IMG/VR virus record: IMGVR_UViG_3300032293_001810
Location: 1 to 63,017 of that record
Strand: one strand, 5' to 3'
DNA length: 63,017 bases
Origin: a virus
Part shown: positions 33,285-40,984 of the stretch, one piece after another
Layout: the number at the start of each line of letters is the position of its first letter
How positions within the stretch are numbered: the first letter of the stretch is position 1
Notes under the pieces: generated by a model
Seen by the model: the letters and a program-made list of their open reading frames with translations, nothing else
The model's database searches: none
Told to the model about the DNA's origin: nothing
Made by a program: the position numbers and the translations under genes

Positions 33285-33407
33285 AATTCTCACCTAAAAA
33301 AATGTAATTCCCCCCTCTAAAAAGGTAATTCTCACTTGAAAAAGGCTAATTCTATCTAAAAAAGCATAGATTTCCATGTAATTCCCCCCTCTAAAAAGGT
33401 AATTCTT
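33285..33407. repeat. Right arm of the long interrupted inverted repeat
   Basis: The minus strand of this segment matches positions 1-126 in three exact blocks of 28, 22 and 25 bases in the same order. The middle spacers differ by small insertions. The two arms face each other across the 33-kb rightward module. Confidence 0.8.
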
Positions 33408-33439
33408 TTGTGATTTTTGCACCCCTTTTTTAGTGATTT

Positions 33440-33766
33440 TTACCCCCCCCTCCCCTCACTACTTTAGCATATGTATGTATGTATCATCTAAACTACTGAA
33501 ATATATAAACAAAACAACAAAAATAAATAAAGTAAATAATAGTAATTAAGAGAGGGGGGGGAGGGGGGTATTTTTTAAGGGGGTAGTGTATATTTTTTTT
33601 AGTGATACACCCACATGATACACAAGCATGATATTTTTTAGCTAGTATAGAGATACCCCCCCTCCCCCCTAGCTACTATTTCCCACCTATTTAAAAAATG
33701 CTTTATTTCTCAATACTTAAACAACATTGATTTTTTCTAAAAAGTAGGAGGGGGGGAGGGGGGTAC
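33440..33766. repeat. Four G/C tracts with G-quadruplex potential
   Basis: C tracts lie at about 33442-33455 and 33654-33669. G tracts of the form seven or eight G, A, six G lie at about 33554-33568 and 33749-33763, and a further GGGGG at about 33579. They alternate between strands. Such runs are very unusual in AT-rich DNA with otherwise dense coding. Each could form a G-quadruplex or triplex structure on one strand. Confidence 0.7.
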
Positions 33767-33992
33767 TAAAAACGATAAAAAAGTATCTCAAAAATCATAA
33801 AAGAATTAGGTTTTTTATAGGTAGAATTTAGGCTTTTTTACCTATGAATTGATACAAATAGGTAAAAATCACTACAATTCTACTCAAATTCAAAGAGAAT
33901 TTGAACATAATTAGAACAAATTAAATCTTCCTCTGAAGCCTTTTTAAGCTATTCATATATAGCCCATCGATTTAATAGAGAGGTGATAGAAT

Positions 33993-34526
33993 ATGACTCG
34001 CAAAAGAGGATTTATGAGGACAACCCCAACGGCAAGGAGTAATGCTGGACTACGTGCCCAAAAGCAAGGTAAGACGGCTGAGGAACAAATCTTAGAGATA
34101 GGTGCTTTCTATCTGGAGCATAAGATTGCTGAGATAAATAAAAGACATGAGCCTTATAAAAGAGTAGGTAGTGGAAAGAATTGCTTCCATGCTATTTACT
34201 CTGACAAGGCGGGATGTGACTTTGAGATTTGGCTACCAGGTGGACGAGGTGGCTATTTAGAATGTAAATCAAGGGAAGGCATGAGAATACAAAAATCAGC
34301 GATTGATCCATACCAACAAGAGCAACTTGACCGTAGACTTGCATGGGGGCAAATAGCCGTTGTGCTTGTAAGACTTGACGGTGTTTGGTTTGCATGCTCG
34401 TGGCAAAAGTTTAGAGATTTTGAAAAGAAGAGTTTTACGGTTGCTGATCTTCTTCAAGTAGGTAAGCCCGTCCCCATGCTTGCCAACTTGCTACCAGATT
34501 TCATTAAGGTGCTAGATCAAATTTGA
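33993..34526 (+). CDS. RecU-like Holliday junction resolvase
   Basis: 177 residues. Basic N-terminus, helix with GKTAEEQILEIGAFYLEH, then CDFEIWLPGGRGGYLECKSR, which gives the D, E and K of a PD-(D/E)XK active site. PYQQEQLDRRLAWGQIAVVL follows, a helix-strand pair as in RecU and PF03838-type resolvases. It would resolve branched recombination or replication intermediates before packaging. AGAGGTGAT precedes the start. The gene opens the second rightward replication module. Another PD-(D/E)XK endonuclease type is possible. Confidence 0.7.
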   Translation: MTRKRGFMRTTPTARSNAGLRAQKQGKTAEEQILEIGAFYLEHKIAEINKRHEPYKRVGSGKNCFHAIYSDKAGCDFEIWLPGGRGGYLECKSREGMRIQKSAIDPYQQEQLDRRLAWGQIAVVLVRLDGVWFACSWQKFRDFEKKSFTVADLLQVGKPVPMLANLLPDFIKVLDQI

Positions 34527-34570
34527 TCTGATATAAATTCTTTGATATATAAAGCTATCTTTCATCAAAG
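34523..34570 (+). promoter_or_regulatory. Promoter and dyad before the sliding clamp gene
   Basis: TTGATC (34523-34528), 17 bases, TATATA (34546-34551): the same boxes as the polymerase promoter. CTTTGAT (34540-34546) is complementary to ATCAAAG (34564-34570), which runs into the AAAGGA ribosome site. The left arm touches the -10, so a DNA-level role is likely for this copy. Confidence 0.6.
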
Positions 34571-34578
34571 GACAATCC

Positions 34579-35682
34579 ATGAAAATCACTATTGATCTGA
34601 CTAAGAATGTTGCGATTGTTAAATCAATCATCGCTCTTGCATCACAACTAACATCTCCAGAATACTTATCTTATATCTATGTAGGTGTATCAGATACTAT
34701 CCTCACACTAAAATCCACAAATCTTGAAGCTACCAAAATCGCTCAATTTGATCTTGATCAAGCGGTGAGTGAAAAAATTGAAATCTTGATGCACCACCAA
34801 TCACTGGCTCAAGCAATCTCTATCTTTAGTGGTAAAATCACAATTGATTTTGACAAGCAAGTCATTTCTCAAGGCTCAGTTAAGATTTACTACAAGGCTC
34901 ATGATCCTAAAGAATACCCCGAGATTTTTAGTGATTTTGAGATTGATGAGTCTACACCCGTATGGAATGAAGCTGAATTGATTGATCTAAAGAAAGCGAT
35001 TGACCTAACCGAGCCTTGTGCCGATAAGACTGGTCAGAGAGCAAGGCTCGGTGCACTTCATCTTTCAACAATCGGTGATAACTTGTTAATTGAGGCTACA
35101 AATGGGTATACTCTCGCTCGCGTCACACTTGAAAAAAAGAGTTACATTGATTTCAATACCCTCATCCCAATCTCTTCGCTAAAGCATGTAAAGAGTTTCC
35201 TTGATACTACAATCTACCCCACAATTACACTTGCTAAAGGTCATATCATTTTCAAGGATGTGTCTCAATTTGTAGCCGTAAGACTCATTCAAGAGGACTT
35301 CCCAGATACTCGCTCAATCATCCCCAAAGAGTATGAAAATTCACCTATTGTGTACGAATTGAATGCAACCTTGAAACAATGCTTGAAACAAGTCGCAAAA
35401 GTTCAAACGGATAAAGAGGTGAGTCATATCATGCTATCCGTGGACAAGCAAAACAACTTTCTCATCGTTGGTAGTGATACTAGTGGACATGATTTATACG
35501 AATATGCTGATGATGATTTTGTAGAAGAAGGTTGTGCTTCTTCCAAATTCTCAACCGCCTATTTTGGTCACGCTATTGCACATACTACTAAAGCCTATCA
35601 ATCTGGCGTACTCACTCCTCTTGTATGTGAGGATGATAATAAGAAAATCTTAATCCTTGTCATGGCTCGTAGGAGCAATTAA
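34579..35682 (+). CDS. dnaN: DNA polymerase III beta subunit-like sliding clamp
   Basis: 367 residues, the usual bacterial beta-clamp length. The three-domain layout is recognisable: the first domain holds SLAQAISIFSGKITIDFDKQ, the second RARLGALHLSTIGDNLLIEA with ATNGYTLAR, and the third MLSVDKQNNFLIVGSDTSG and a final beta strand. The ATNGYTLA block is typical of DnaN, and the C-terminal pocket region is intact although the ending is charged. It would encircle DNA and hold the phage polymerase. Phages with family A polymerases rarely carry a bacterial-type beta clamp, so the partner deserves attention. Confidence 0.85.
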   Translation: MKITIDLTKNVAIVKSIIALASQLTSPEYLSYIYVGVSDTILTLKSTNLEATKIAQFDLDQAVSEKIEILMHHQSLAQAISIFSGKITIDFDKQVISQGSVKIYYKAHDPKEYPEIFSDFEIDESTPVWNEAELIDLKKAIDLTEPCADKTGQRARLGALHLSTIGDNLLIEATNGYTLARVTLEKKSYIDFNTLIPISSLKHVKSFLDTTIYPTITLAKGHIIFKDVSQFVAVRLIQEDFPDTRSIIPKEYENSPIVYELNATLKQCLKQVAKVQTDKEVSHIMLSVDKQNNFLIVGSDTSGHDLYEYADDDFVEEGCASSKFSTAYFGHAIAHTTKAYQSGVLTPLVCEDDNKKILILVMARRSN

Positions 35683-35694
35683 AAAATAATCATA

Positions 35695-35738
35695 CCCCTT
35701 GTGATTTAGCTACTATGAAAATCCACTCACACAAGGGG
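35695..35738 (+). promoter_or_regulatory. Perfect nine-pair leader dyad before the reductase operon
   Basis: CCCCTTGTG (35695-35703) is fully complementary to CACAAGGGG (35730-35738), with a 26-base loop. The right arm contains the AAGGGG ribosome site 11 bases before the ATG at 35750. This is the most GC-rich arm of the family. Confidence 0.7.
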
Positions 35739-35749
35739 AAATTTAAAAA

Positions 35750-37468
35750 ATGCAATTCTCAGATCATGCTCTATCACTTTTGAAGAGCTACTATCTACTA
35801 TCTTATGAAACTGAAATTGATCAAGCATTTGAGCGAGCAAGCAAGGCTTATTGTGCTGATGATTATGCTCTAGCTGATCGTATCTATCACTATGTGCGAC
35901 AAGGTTGGTTTATGTTCTCATCCCCAATCCTATCTAATGCAAGGATCAAGGATGAGGAAAAGGCTAAAGCTGGCTTACCTATCTCTTGCTACCTCACCTA
36001 TGTAAGCGATGATCTTGACGGCTTAATTGCACATACAAGTGAAAACCGTTGGCTAGGTGTGCTAGGTGGTGGGGTAGGTGGCTATTGGGGACATGTGCGG
36101 GCGGTATCCCAAAAAGCCCCCGGTCCTATCCCATTCATTAAGACGATTGACTCGGATGTGGAGGCTTATAGACAAGGTAAAACTCGACGGGCAAGTTATG
36201 CTGCTTACCTTGACATTGATCATCCTGATATTATTGAATTTCTAAATCTAAGATTACCTACTGGCGGTGATACCAATCGCAAGGCTTTCAATCTTCATAA
36301 TGCTATTTGTTTAAGTGATGCATTCATGCAAGCGGTGATAGATAATAAACCTTGGGACTTGATAGATCCTCATACAAGCGAAATAAGAGAGACGGTACAA
36401 GCAAGAGAACTTTGGGAAAGAATTTTAGAAGTACGATTTAGAACTGGAGAGCCTTATCTCATGTTCAAGGATACCGCTAATAGAGCCTTACCCCAAAACC
36501 TAAAAGATCAAGGATTACAAATACATAGCTCAAACCTATGCTCAGAAATTTTCTTAGTGACGGCTAAAGATAGATCCGCTGTTTGTTGTCTATCTAGCCT
36601 CAACCTTGAATATTTTGATGAGTGGAAAGATACAAGCATTGTTGAGGATTGCATAACCTTTTTGGACAATGTCCTTCAGTATTTCATTGATCATGCACCT
36701 CACCAACTGAAGAATGCGATACATGGAGCAAGGCAAGAGAGAAGTCTTGGACTTGGTGCTATGGGCTTCCATTCGTACCTACAACGCAAGAAAGTATCCT
36801 TTGAGTCAGTAGTAGCGAAGAGTTTGAACAATAAGATTTTCAAATTGATTAAAGAGAAAGCCGTTGCTCAAAGTGAAAAGCTTGCAATTGAACGAGGTGA
36901 ATATCCTGATGGTTTAGGTACGGGTAGACGCAATGCACATTTACTTGCGATTGCTCCAAATTCAAACTCTAGTATCATCCTAGATACATCACCTAGTATT
37001 GAGCCATGGGTAGCTAATGCATTCACTCACCGCACAAGAGCGGGGACATTCCTTACTAAGAACAAATACCTTGATCAATTACTACTATCTAAAAAACTAA
37101 GTGAAACTCAATATGAAGAGGTTTGGCAATCCATCATCATTCATGAAGGATCCGTTCAGCATTTAGATTTACTCACCGATCAAGAAAAACAAATTTTTAA
37201 GACGGCTTTTGAGATTGATCAACAATGGATTATCTCACATGCTGGGGATAGGCAAGTACATATATGTCAAGGTCAATCCACTAATCTTTTCTTCCCCTCT
37301 GGTAGCTCAAAATCCTATGTCAATGCTTGCCATCTTCAAGCGTGGAAACAAGGTTTAAAGTCAGTGTACTACCTTCGTACTACGGCGGGGACTCAAGCTG
37401 AAAAGATCAGTAAGCCAGTGGTTAAGCAAGTGACAAAACTCGATGAATGTATTGCATGTGAGGGATAA
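35750..37468 (+). CDS. nrdA: Class I ribonucleotide reductase large subunit
   Basis: 572 residues, shorter than typical NrdA because the regulatory ATP-cone domain is absent. Catalytic features are present: Cys80 in LPISC, the N-x-C-x-E triad at 262-266 (SNLCSEIF), the partner cysteine region SAVCCLSSLNL and the C-terminal redox pair CIAC. It reduces ribonucleoside diphosphates to deoxynucleotides with NrdB. Without an ATP cone, overall dATP inhibition is probably weak, which would suit a phage that needs large dNTP pools. The gene is two bases upstream of nrdB. Confidence 0.93.
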   Translation: MQFSDHALSLLKSYYLLSYETEIDQAFERASKAYCADDYALADRIYHYVRQGWFMFSSPILSNARIKDEEKAKAGLPISCYLTYVSDDLDGLIAHTSENRWLGVLGGGVGGYWGHVRAVSQKAPGPIPFIKTIDSDVEAYRQGKTRRASYAAYLDIDHPDIIEFLNLRLPTGGDTNRKAFNLHNAICLSDAFMQAVIDNKPWDLIDPHTSEIRETVQARELWERILEVRFRTGEPYLMFKDTANRALPQNLKDQGLQIHSSNLCSEIFLVTAKDRSAVCCLSSLNLEYFDEWKDTSIVEDCITFLDNVLQYFIDHAPHQLKNAIHGARQERSLGLGAMGFHSYLQRKKVSFESVVAKSLNNKIFKLIKEKAVAQSEKLAIERGEYPDGLGTGRRNAHLLAIAPNSNSSIILDTSPSIEPWVANAFTHRTRAGTFLTKNKYLDQLLLSKKLSETQYEEVWQSIIIHEGSVQHLDLLTDQEKQIFKTAFEIDQQWIISHAGDRQVHICQGQSTNLFFPSGSSKSYVNACHLQAWKQGLKSVYYLRTTAGTQAEKISKPVVKQVTKLDECIACEG

Positions 37469-37470
37469 AA

Positions 37471-38418
37471 ATGAGTGATTTACTAAAAGAGAGCAAAACC
37501 TACAAGCCTTTCAGATATCCTTGGGCTATGCAAATCGCTGAAGAGCATGAGAAGATGCACTGGGGGACATGGGAGGCAAAACTACAAGAGGATGTAAAGC
37601 AATGGAAGAGCAACTCGCTATCACCTGATGCTAAGAAATTCATCACTCAAATCCTTAGAATTTTTACTCAATCGGATGTAGCCGTAGCTGATAACTATGT
37701 GGATCAATTCTTGCCCATATTCAAGAATAATGAAATCAGAAACATGCTGCTGAGTTTTGCCAACCGAGAGGGTACTCACCAAAGAGCCTATGCTTTACTT
37801 AATGATACACTGGGCCTTGATGAGAGTGAGTATGCATACTTCTTAAATCACAAGCCTATGCTCGATAAAATTCACAATATGCAATCAATCAATCCTAGCG
37901 ATTTCGTTCAAACGGCTTATTCACTTGCTCAAGCGGTATGCAACGAAGGGATGTCTCTTTTCTCAGCTTTTGTCATGCTCCTCCACTTCCAACAACAAGG
38001 CAAGATGAAAGGCATGTGCGAGGTTGTGGAATGGTCTATTAAAGATGAAAGCTTGCATGTAAAAGCAATGACTCAGCTCTATCAAACCTATGTAAAAGAG
38101 ATGAATATCAAGGTTGAGCAAGCGGAAATACAAAACCTATTTACACAAGCCGTTGATTTAGAAGATCAGCTGATTGACATGATCTTTGGGGAGGCTCAAG
38201 TAGTGGAAAGCCTCGTGAAAATTGAAGTCAAGATGTTCATTAGGTATCTAGCCGATCGTAGGCTCATGCAACTTGACTGCCTACCTATTTACCACATTGA
38301 TAAAAATCCACTACCTTGGCTTGACTGGATTGTGAACGGCGTATCTTTCAAGAATTTTTTTGAAGGTGTAGTCACTGATTATTCGGCAAGTGGTATGACT
38401 GGAGCATGGGGATGGTAG
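37471..38418 (+). CDS. nrdB: Class I ribonucleotide reductase small (radical) subunit
   Basis: 315 residues. Metal ligands are visible: Asp69 (TQSD), Glu100 and His103 in EGTHQRAY, a Glu near 157 (NEGMSLFS), and Glu and His in KDESLHVKAM near 191-194. Tyr107 lies four residues after His103, exactly the position of the radical tyrosine of E. coli NrdB. A normal di-metal tyrosyl-radical subunit is therefore expected. GGGATAAAA precedes the start. It forms an operon with nrdA; a weak AT palindrome follows. Confidence 0.93.
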   Translation: MSDLLKESKTYKPFRYPWAMQIAEEHEKMHWGTWEAKLQEDVKQWKSNSLSPDAKKFITQILRIFTQSDVAVADNYVDQFLPIFKNNEIRNMLLSFANREGTHQRAYALLNDTLGLDESEYAYFLNHKPMLDKIHNMQSINPSDFVQTAYSLAQAVCNEGMSLFSAFVMLLHFQQQGKMKGMCEVVEWSIKDESLHVKAMTQLYQTYVKEMNIKVEQAEIQNLFTQAVDLEDQLIDMIFGEAQVVESLVKIEVKMFIRYLADRRLMQLDCLPIYHIDKNPLPWLDWIVNGVSFKNFFEGVVTDYSASGMTGAWGW

Positions 38419-38544
38419 TCAATCGGACAAGGTAAAATGATCGTATTTTTATAAAAATATAAAAAAACATATATACAATTTAAGAGGAACATGTTAAAAA
38501 TAGATTAAAGCATCCAACCGTATTCATATTCACAAAGAGGACAT

Positions 38545-39117
38545 ATGAGCTTTAAATCTTATTTGCCATCCATCAAGGCTTTGATCAAACAAAAGCTTGA
38601 GGACAATACCCGTCTCTTAAACATGTTCATACACATGACCTTCTCAGAAACACCAAAAGAGATTGATGACGGGATTGCGATGAAAGAACTTGCTCTCAAA
38701 GATAGAGCCAAACTTGTTGAGATTGATCAAGATACCCGTTGTATCTACAATCTTACCCCTCATGACATTCACTTTATGGATGATGATCAAGCAATTCTAG
38801 CAACAATCAAGCCGTCTGGGCTTGTTGCTCGTCTTGAGGCCTCTAATCCACAAGATCAAATGAGCATGCACAATTTTGTTGTAGCACCCGTTGATTTAAA
38901 AGGCTTATACCTACCTATCATTAAAGCCAAAATCACTACTAAATCACCGCTTGATAAGGTCATTGATTTACCACCTTTTGAAGAAGGCGTTTACTACATT
39001 GTATCCATGCCTATCTTCATGGCTTTCCCTCTCAGAACTGATCTTTTACAAGTCGATCCAGTGAGAGATAGCAAAGGCTTTACAATTGGGGCAAAAGGCT
39101 TCTTTAGTCATCCATAA
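38545..39117 (+). CDS. Conserved phage protein with NLTPHDI motif
   Basis: 190 residues. The C-terminal domain has IYNLTPHDIHFMDDDQAILA, SGLVARLEAS, YYIVSMPIFMAFPLRTDLLQ and VRDSKGFTIGAKGF. This pattern recalls a conserved bacterial/phage protein family of unknown function with an LTPH motif and an RxD loop. It lies between ribonucleotide reductase and nucleotide-pool genes, so a nucleotide-related role is possible but unproven. AAAGAGG precedes the start. Confidence 0.5.
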   Translation: MSFKSYLPSIKALIKQKLEDNTRLLNMFIHMTFSETPKEIDDGIAMKELALKDRAKLVEIDQDTRCIYNLTPHDIHFMDDDQAILATIKPSGLVARLEASNPQDQMSMHNFVVAPVDLKGLYLPIIKAKITTKSPLDKVIDLPPFEEGVYYIVSMPIFMAFPLRTDLLQVDPVRDSKGFTIGAKGFFSHP

Positions 39118-39196
39118 GATAATCTATATTATATTATTGTATCTATACCTATTATATGTATATATGTGTTTCAAACTTATAACAAAGGAACAATCT

Positions 39197-39463
39197 ATGA
39201 GTAGTGAGTTAATTGATAGTTTTGCTTATATCACACCAACACCTGGTCATCTCTTCATTGATATTAAATTAGTGGAATCAGCTGGTAGAGTAGTCGGTAA
39301 AGTAATGTCAACAAATAAAGAGGATAATATTCTTCGTTATGGTGCACATGTACTAGTGGATACTCAACCTGATGATGTCATTGATTTTTGGTTTAAGGGC
39401 AAGCAATACCACCGTATTAAATATGACTATATCATTGCTATACTACATAAGGGAGAAGAATAA
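39197..39463 (+). CDS. GroES-like co-chaperonin candidate
   Basis: 88 residues; ATG at 39197 follows AAAGGAACA, while earlier in-frame codons lie in the AT-rich leader. ITPTPGHLFIDIK at the N-terminus, AGRVVGKVMSTN, a mid-region GAHVLVDTQPDDVI and the end YDYIIAIL follow the beta-barrel order of Cpn10/GroES (start strand, glycine-rich strand, final DIxAIL). The mobile loop is poorly conserved. It would cap the host GroEL for capsid folding, as T4 gp31 does. Recognition is tentative. Confidence 0.4.
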   Translation: MSSELIDSFAYITPTPGHLFIDIKLVESAGRVVGKVMSTNKEDNILRYGAHVLVDTQPDDVIDFWFKGKQYHRIKYDYIIAILHKGEE

Positions 39464-40042
39464 ATGCTAAATGCAACTACTGTAAAACAATACCTGATCG
39501 ATTATTTCTCAGCTTCATCACTAGCTAAGAAGCTACAATATGCCGATATGTGCACTTCACTAGATCAAGAGCCAACATTGCTCAAACCTCTATATGATAT
39601 CAGCTTGGAAGGTGTGCTACTACAAGATAATAACTTGATCAAACCTCTTTATAGGTGGAGTGACTCTATCGTGGGGCAAAATGAAGATCAAATTGCTATG
39701 CTTAAATCTTTGGATAAGGTTGCCTTCTATGTCCCTCTTATCCCATCACTAGATACTATTACTCAACAAATTTGGGGATGGCAACAACAATTTGATGGAC
39801 GGGCAACAATCCCCGGCGTACTCAATCACTTAAAGAATGAGATTGCTGAATTTGAAGAAACTGACGTAGGTAGTGAAGATGCTGAAAAAGAATTTGCTGA
39901 TCTTTACATTCTACTTATGCACCTTGCTGCACTTTCAAACATTGATGTAAGAACGGCGGTATCCAACAAGCTAGCGACCGTACAAAAGCGAGATTATAGC
40001 GGTGAGCCTGATGCTGAAGGTTGTATCACTCACAAAAAATAA
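39464..40042 (+). CDS. MazG-like dNTP pyrophosphohydrolase (DUF550 type)
   Basis: 192 residues. The C-terminal half holds PGVLNHLKNEIAEFEETD followed by DAEKEFADLYILLMHLAAL, the E-x3-E and E-x2-x-D metal-binding helices of MazG-type all-alpha NTP hydrolases. EGCITHKK at the end is typical of the DUF550 group, which includes dATP/dGTP diphosphohydrolases. The N-terminal 90 residues are an unassigned helical domain. It would trim dNTP pools or remove unwanted nucleotides. It sits with NrdAB and the DUF1599-like gene. Confidence 0.7.
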   Translation: MLNATTVKQYLIDYFSASSLAKKLQYADMCTSLDQEPTLLKPLYDISLEGVLLQDNNLIKPLYRWSDSIVGQNEDQIAMLKSLDKVAFYVPLIPSLDTITQQIWGWQQQFDGRATIPGVLNHLKNEIAEFEETDVGSEDAEKEFADLYILLMHLAALSNIDVRTAVSNKLATVQKRDYSGEPDAEGCITHKK

Positions 40043-40066
40043 AAATATCTAAAATATATATTTGAT

Positions 40067-40097
40067 CTTGTGTTTATGAGTATCTCTCAAACACAAG
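40067..40097 (+). promoter_or_regulatory. Perfect nine-pair leader dyad before the gene at 40107
   Basis: CTTGTGTTT (40067-40075) is fully complementary to AAACACAAG (40089-40097) across a 13-base loop. The right arm contributes AAG of the AAGGA ribosome site. The spacing suits an RNA hairpin. Confidence 0.7.
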
Positions 40098-40106
40098 GAT
40101 TTACAC

Positions 40107-40532
40107 ATGAGCGAAGAAATCTTACAATCGCAAGAAGATGCATATCTCGATCAAGAGGCTTTCCACAAAGAACTTGATATGATCTTTACTCTTATTGAAA
40201 CTCAACAATCAAATCGCATGTATGTCAAGGGACTTTCATTTGTCTTTTTGATCGTATGTATCCTCTCAAAATCCCCCCATGCAAGTTATATCTTTTGCTT
40301 CGCTACCTTGCTCTTACTCTCTCTTGAAATTGAATGCAAGAACAAGCTAAACCGTCTTGGATGGCTCTATGACTGGACAATCGTCAATAGACAAACTGGC
40401 GATACTTCCTACCGATACTCTTTTGATACCGAAAGATTTAGAGCATATGATCGAGATTTGTATTCTTACCTAGATTTTGATAGTGTCCCATTCTTCGTTC
40501 TTCAAATCTTGAATTTTTACATTCTTTCCTAA
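40107..40532 (+). CDS. Membrane protein, two membrane segments
   Basis: 141 residues. An acidic N-terminal helix comes first, then two hydrophobic segments (GLSFVFLIVCILSK and SYIFCFATLLLLSLEI) joined by a short turn. A soluble, aromatic-rich C-terminal part follows (TGDTSYRYSFDTERFRAYDR). Function unknown; the leader hairpin suggests controlled expression. Confidence 0.55.
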   Translation: MSEEILQSQEDAYLDQEAFHKELDMIFTLIETQQSNRMYVKGLSFVFLIVCILSKSPHASYIFCFATLLLLSLEIECKNKLNRLGWLYDWTIVNRQTGDTSYRYSFDTERFRAYDRDLYSYLDFDSVPFFVLQILNFYILS

Positions 40533-40542
40533 GGATCCGATC

Positions 40543-40713
40543 ATGATGTTACTTATTGGCCGTAAAGGCAACCTCGTATATTTTGATGATAAAGGTCAGG
40601 CTCATACTAGAGCTTTCCCCAAATTCAGCCTTAATCAAGCTCAAGTATTCATTCAGCTTGGGCTTAGTAATCAATACATGAATGTCTTGGGGCAAATTGT
40701 GACTTATGGTTGA
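40543..40713 (+). CDS. Small protein (56 aa)
   Basis: A 56-residue frame with AAGGATCC upstream, starting MMLLIGRKGNLVYFDDKGQA. It looks like a small beta-alpha fold with a FSLNQAQVFIQLGLSNQYMN helix region. It overlaps the next start by 8 bases. Good initiation and coupling support it as real. Function unknown. Confidence 0.6.
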   Translation: MMLLIGRKGNLVYFDDKGQAHTRAFPKFSLNQAQVFIQLGLSNQYMNVLGQIVTYG

Positions 40714-40984
40714 GTCCGATTTCCACAAGATTGCTAGTGATTTAGCTACACTACTGGAGCAAAAGAATTTAGCCTACGGTGATGCTTTCGCTAAAACTAC
40801 CCAAATCCTTGAACTTCTTTACCCAGAAGGGATTAAAGTAGAGCAATACAAAGATGTTCATGTGATTGTTCGTATGCTAGATAAGATTTCTAGGATTGCA
40901 AAAGACAATGATCCTATGGGGGAAAGTCCCTATCAAGACTTGGCGGGCTATTGTCTCCTTGCACTGAAGCAAATGAACAAGTAA
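40706..40984 (+). CDS. DUF1599-like (nucleotide modification associated domain) protein
   Basis: 92 residues, all helical: LLEQKNLAYGDAFAKT, then VHVIVRMLDKISRIAKDNDP and ESPYQDLAGYCLLAL. The K-x2-YG, R-x-DK-xxRI and ES-x-xD-x-AGY signature matches DUF1599, a small domain that occurs with nucleotide-modifying or dNTP-metabolism genes in phages. Fits its neighbours MazG-like and NrdAB. The catalytic activity is not established. Confidence 0.7.
   Translation: MVESDFHKIASDLATLLEQKNLAYGDAFAKTTQILELLYPEGIKVEQYKDVHVIVRMLDKISRIAKDNDPMGESPYQDLAGYCLLALKQMNK

Larger units (their letters stand above)
33138..33820. repeat. Iteron-like 25-base element in both orientations
   Basis: Plus-strand copies of AGAATTAGGTTTTTAGAGGG-type sequence occur near 33138 and 33798, both preceded by a similar AAAAAAGTATCTC tract. 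Minus-strand copies occur at 33302-33332 and 33376-33406, which are exact 31-base direct repeats of one another, and in part near 33345. The same element occurs in plus orientation at the window start (1-126). Confidence 0.8.
33069..33992. other. Repeat-rich non-coding region, candidate replication origin
   Basis: 924 bases without a supportable gene, the longest such stretch in the window. It holds a tandem 10-base repeat, direct and inverted copies of the GAATTA-CTTTTTAGAGG element, four G- or C-tracts, and long AT-rich tracts between them (33470-33540, 33770-33960). It separates the fibre genes from the resolvase and clamp genes. Iteron-like repeats, AT-rich DNA and neighbouring replication genes fit an origin; transcription control or packaging are alternatives. 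Confidence 0.5.

Noticed and set aside
33073-33410. Repeats considered as a CRISPR array
   Set aside because: Repeat units are tandem or irregular, in both orientations, without regular unique spacers.
38440-38475. AT palindrome after nrdB as a terminator
   Set aside because: The stem (TATTTTTATAAAAATA) is A/T only and lacks a stable core; it may be chance in AT-rich DNA.
39464-40042. Z-genome (aminoadenine) DNA synthesis
   Set aside because: A DUF550-type hydrolase alone is not evidence; no PurZ- or DatZ-like gene is in the window.
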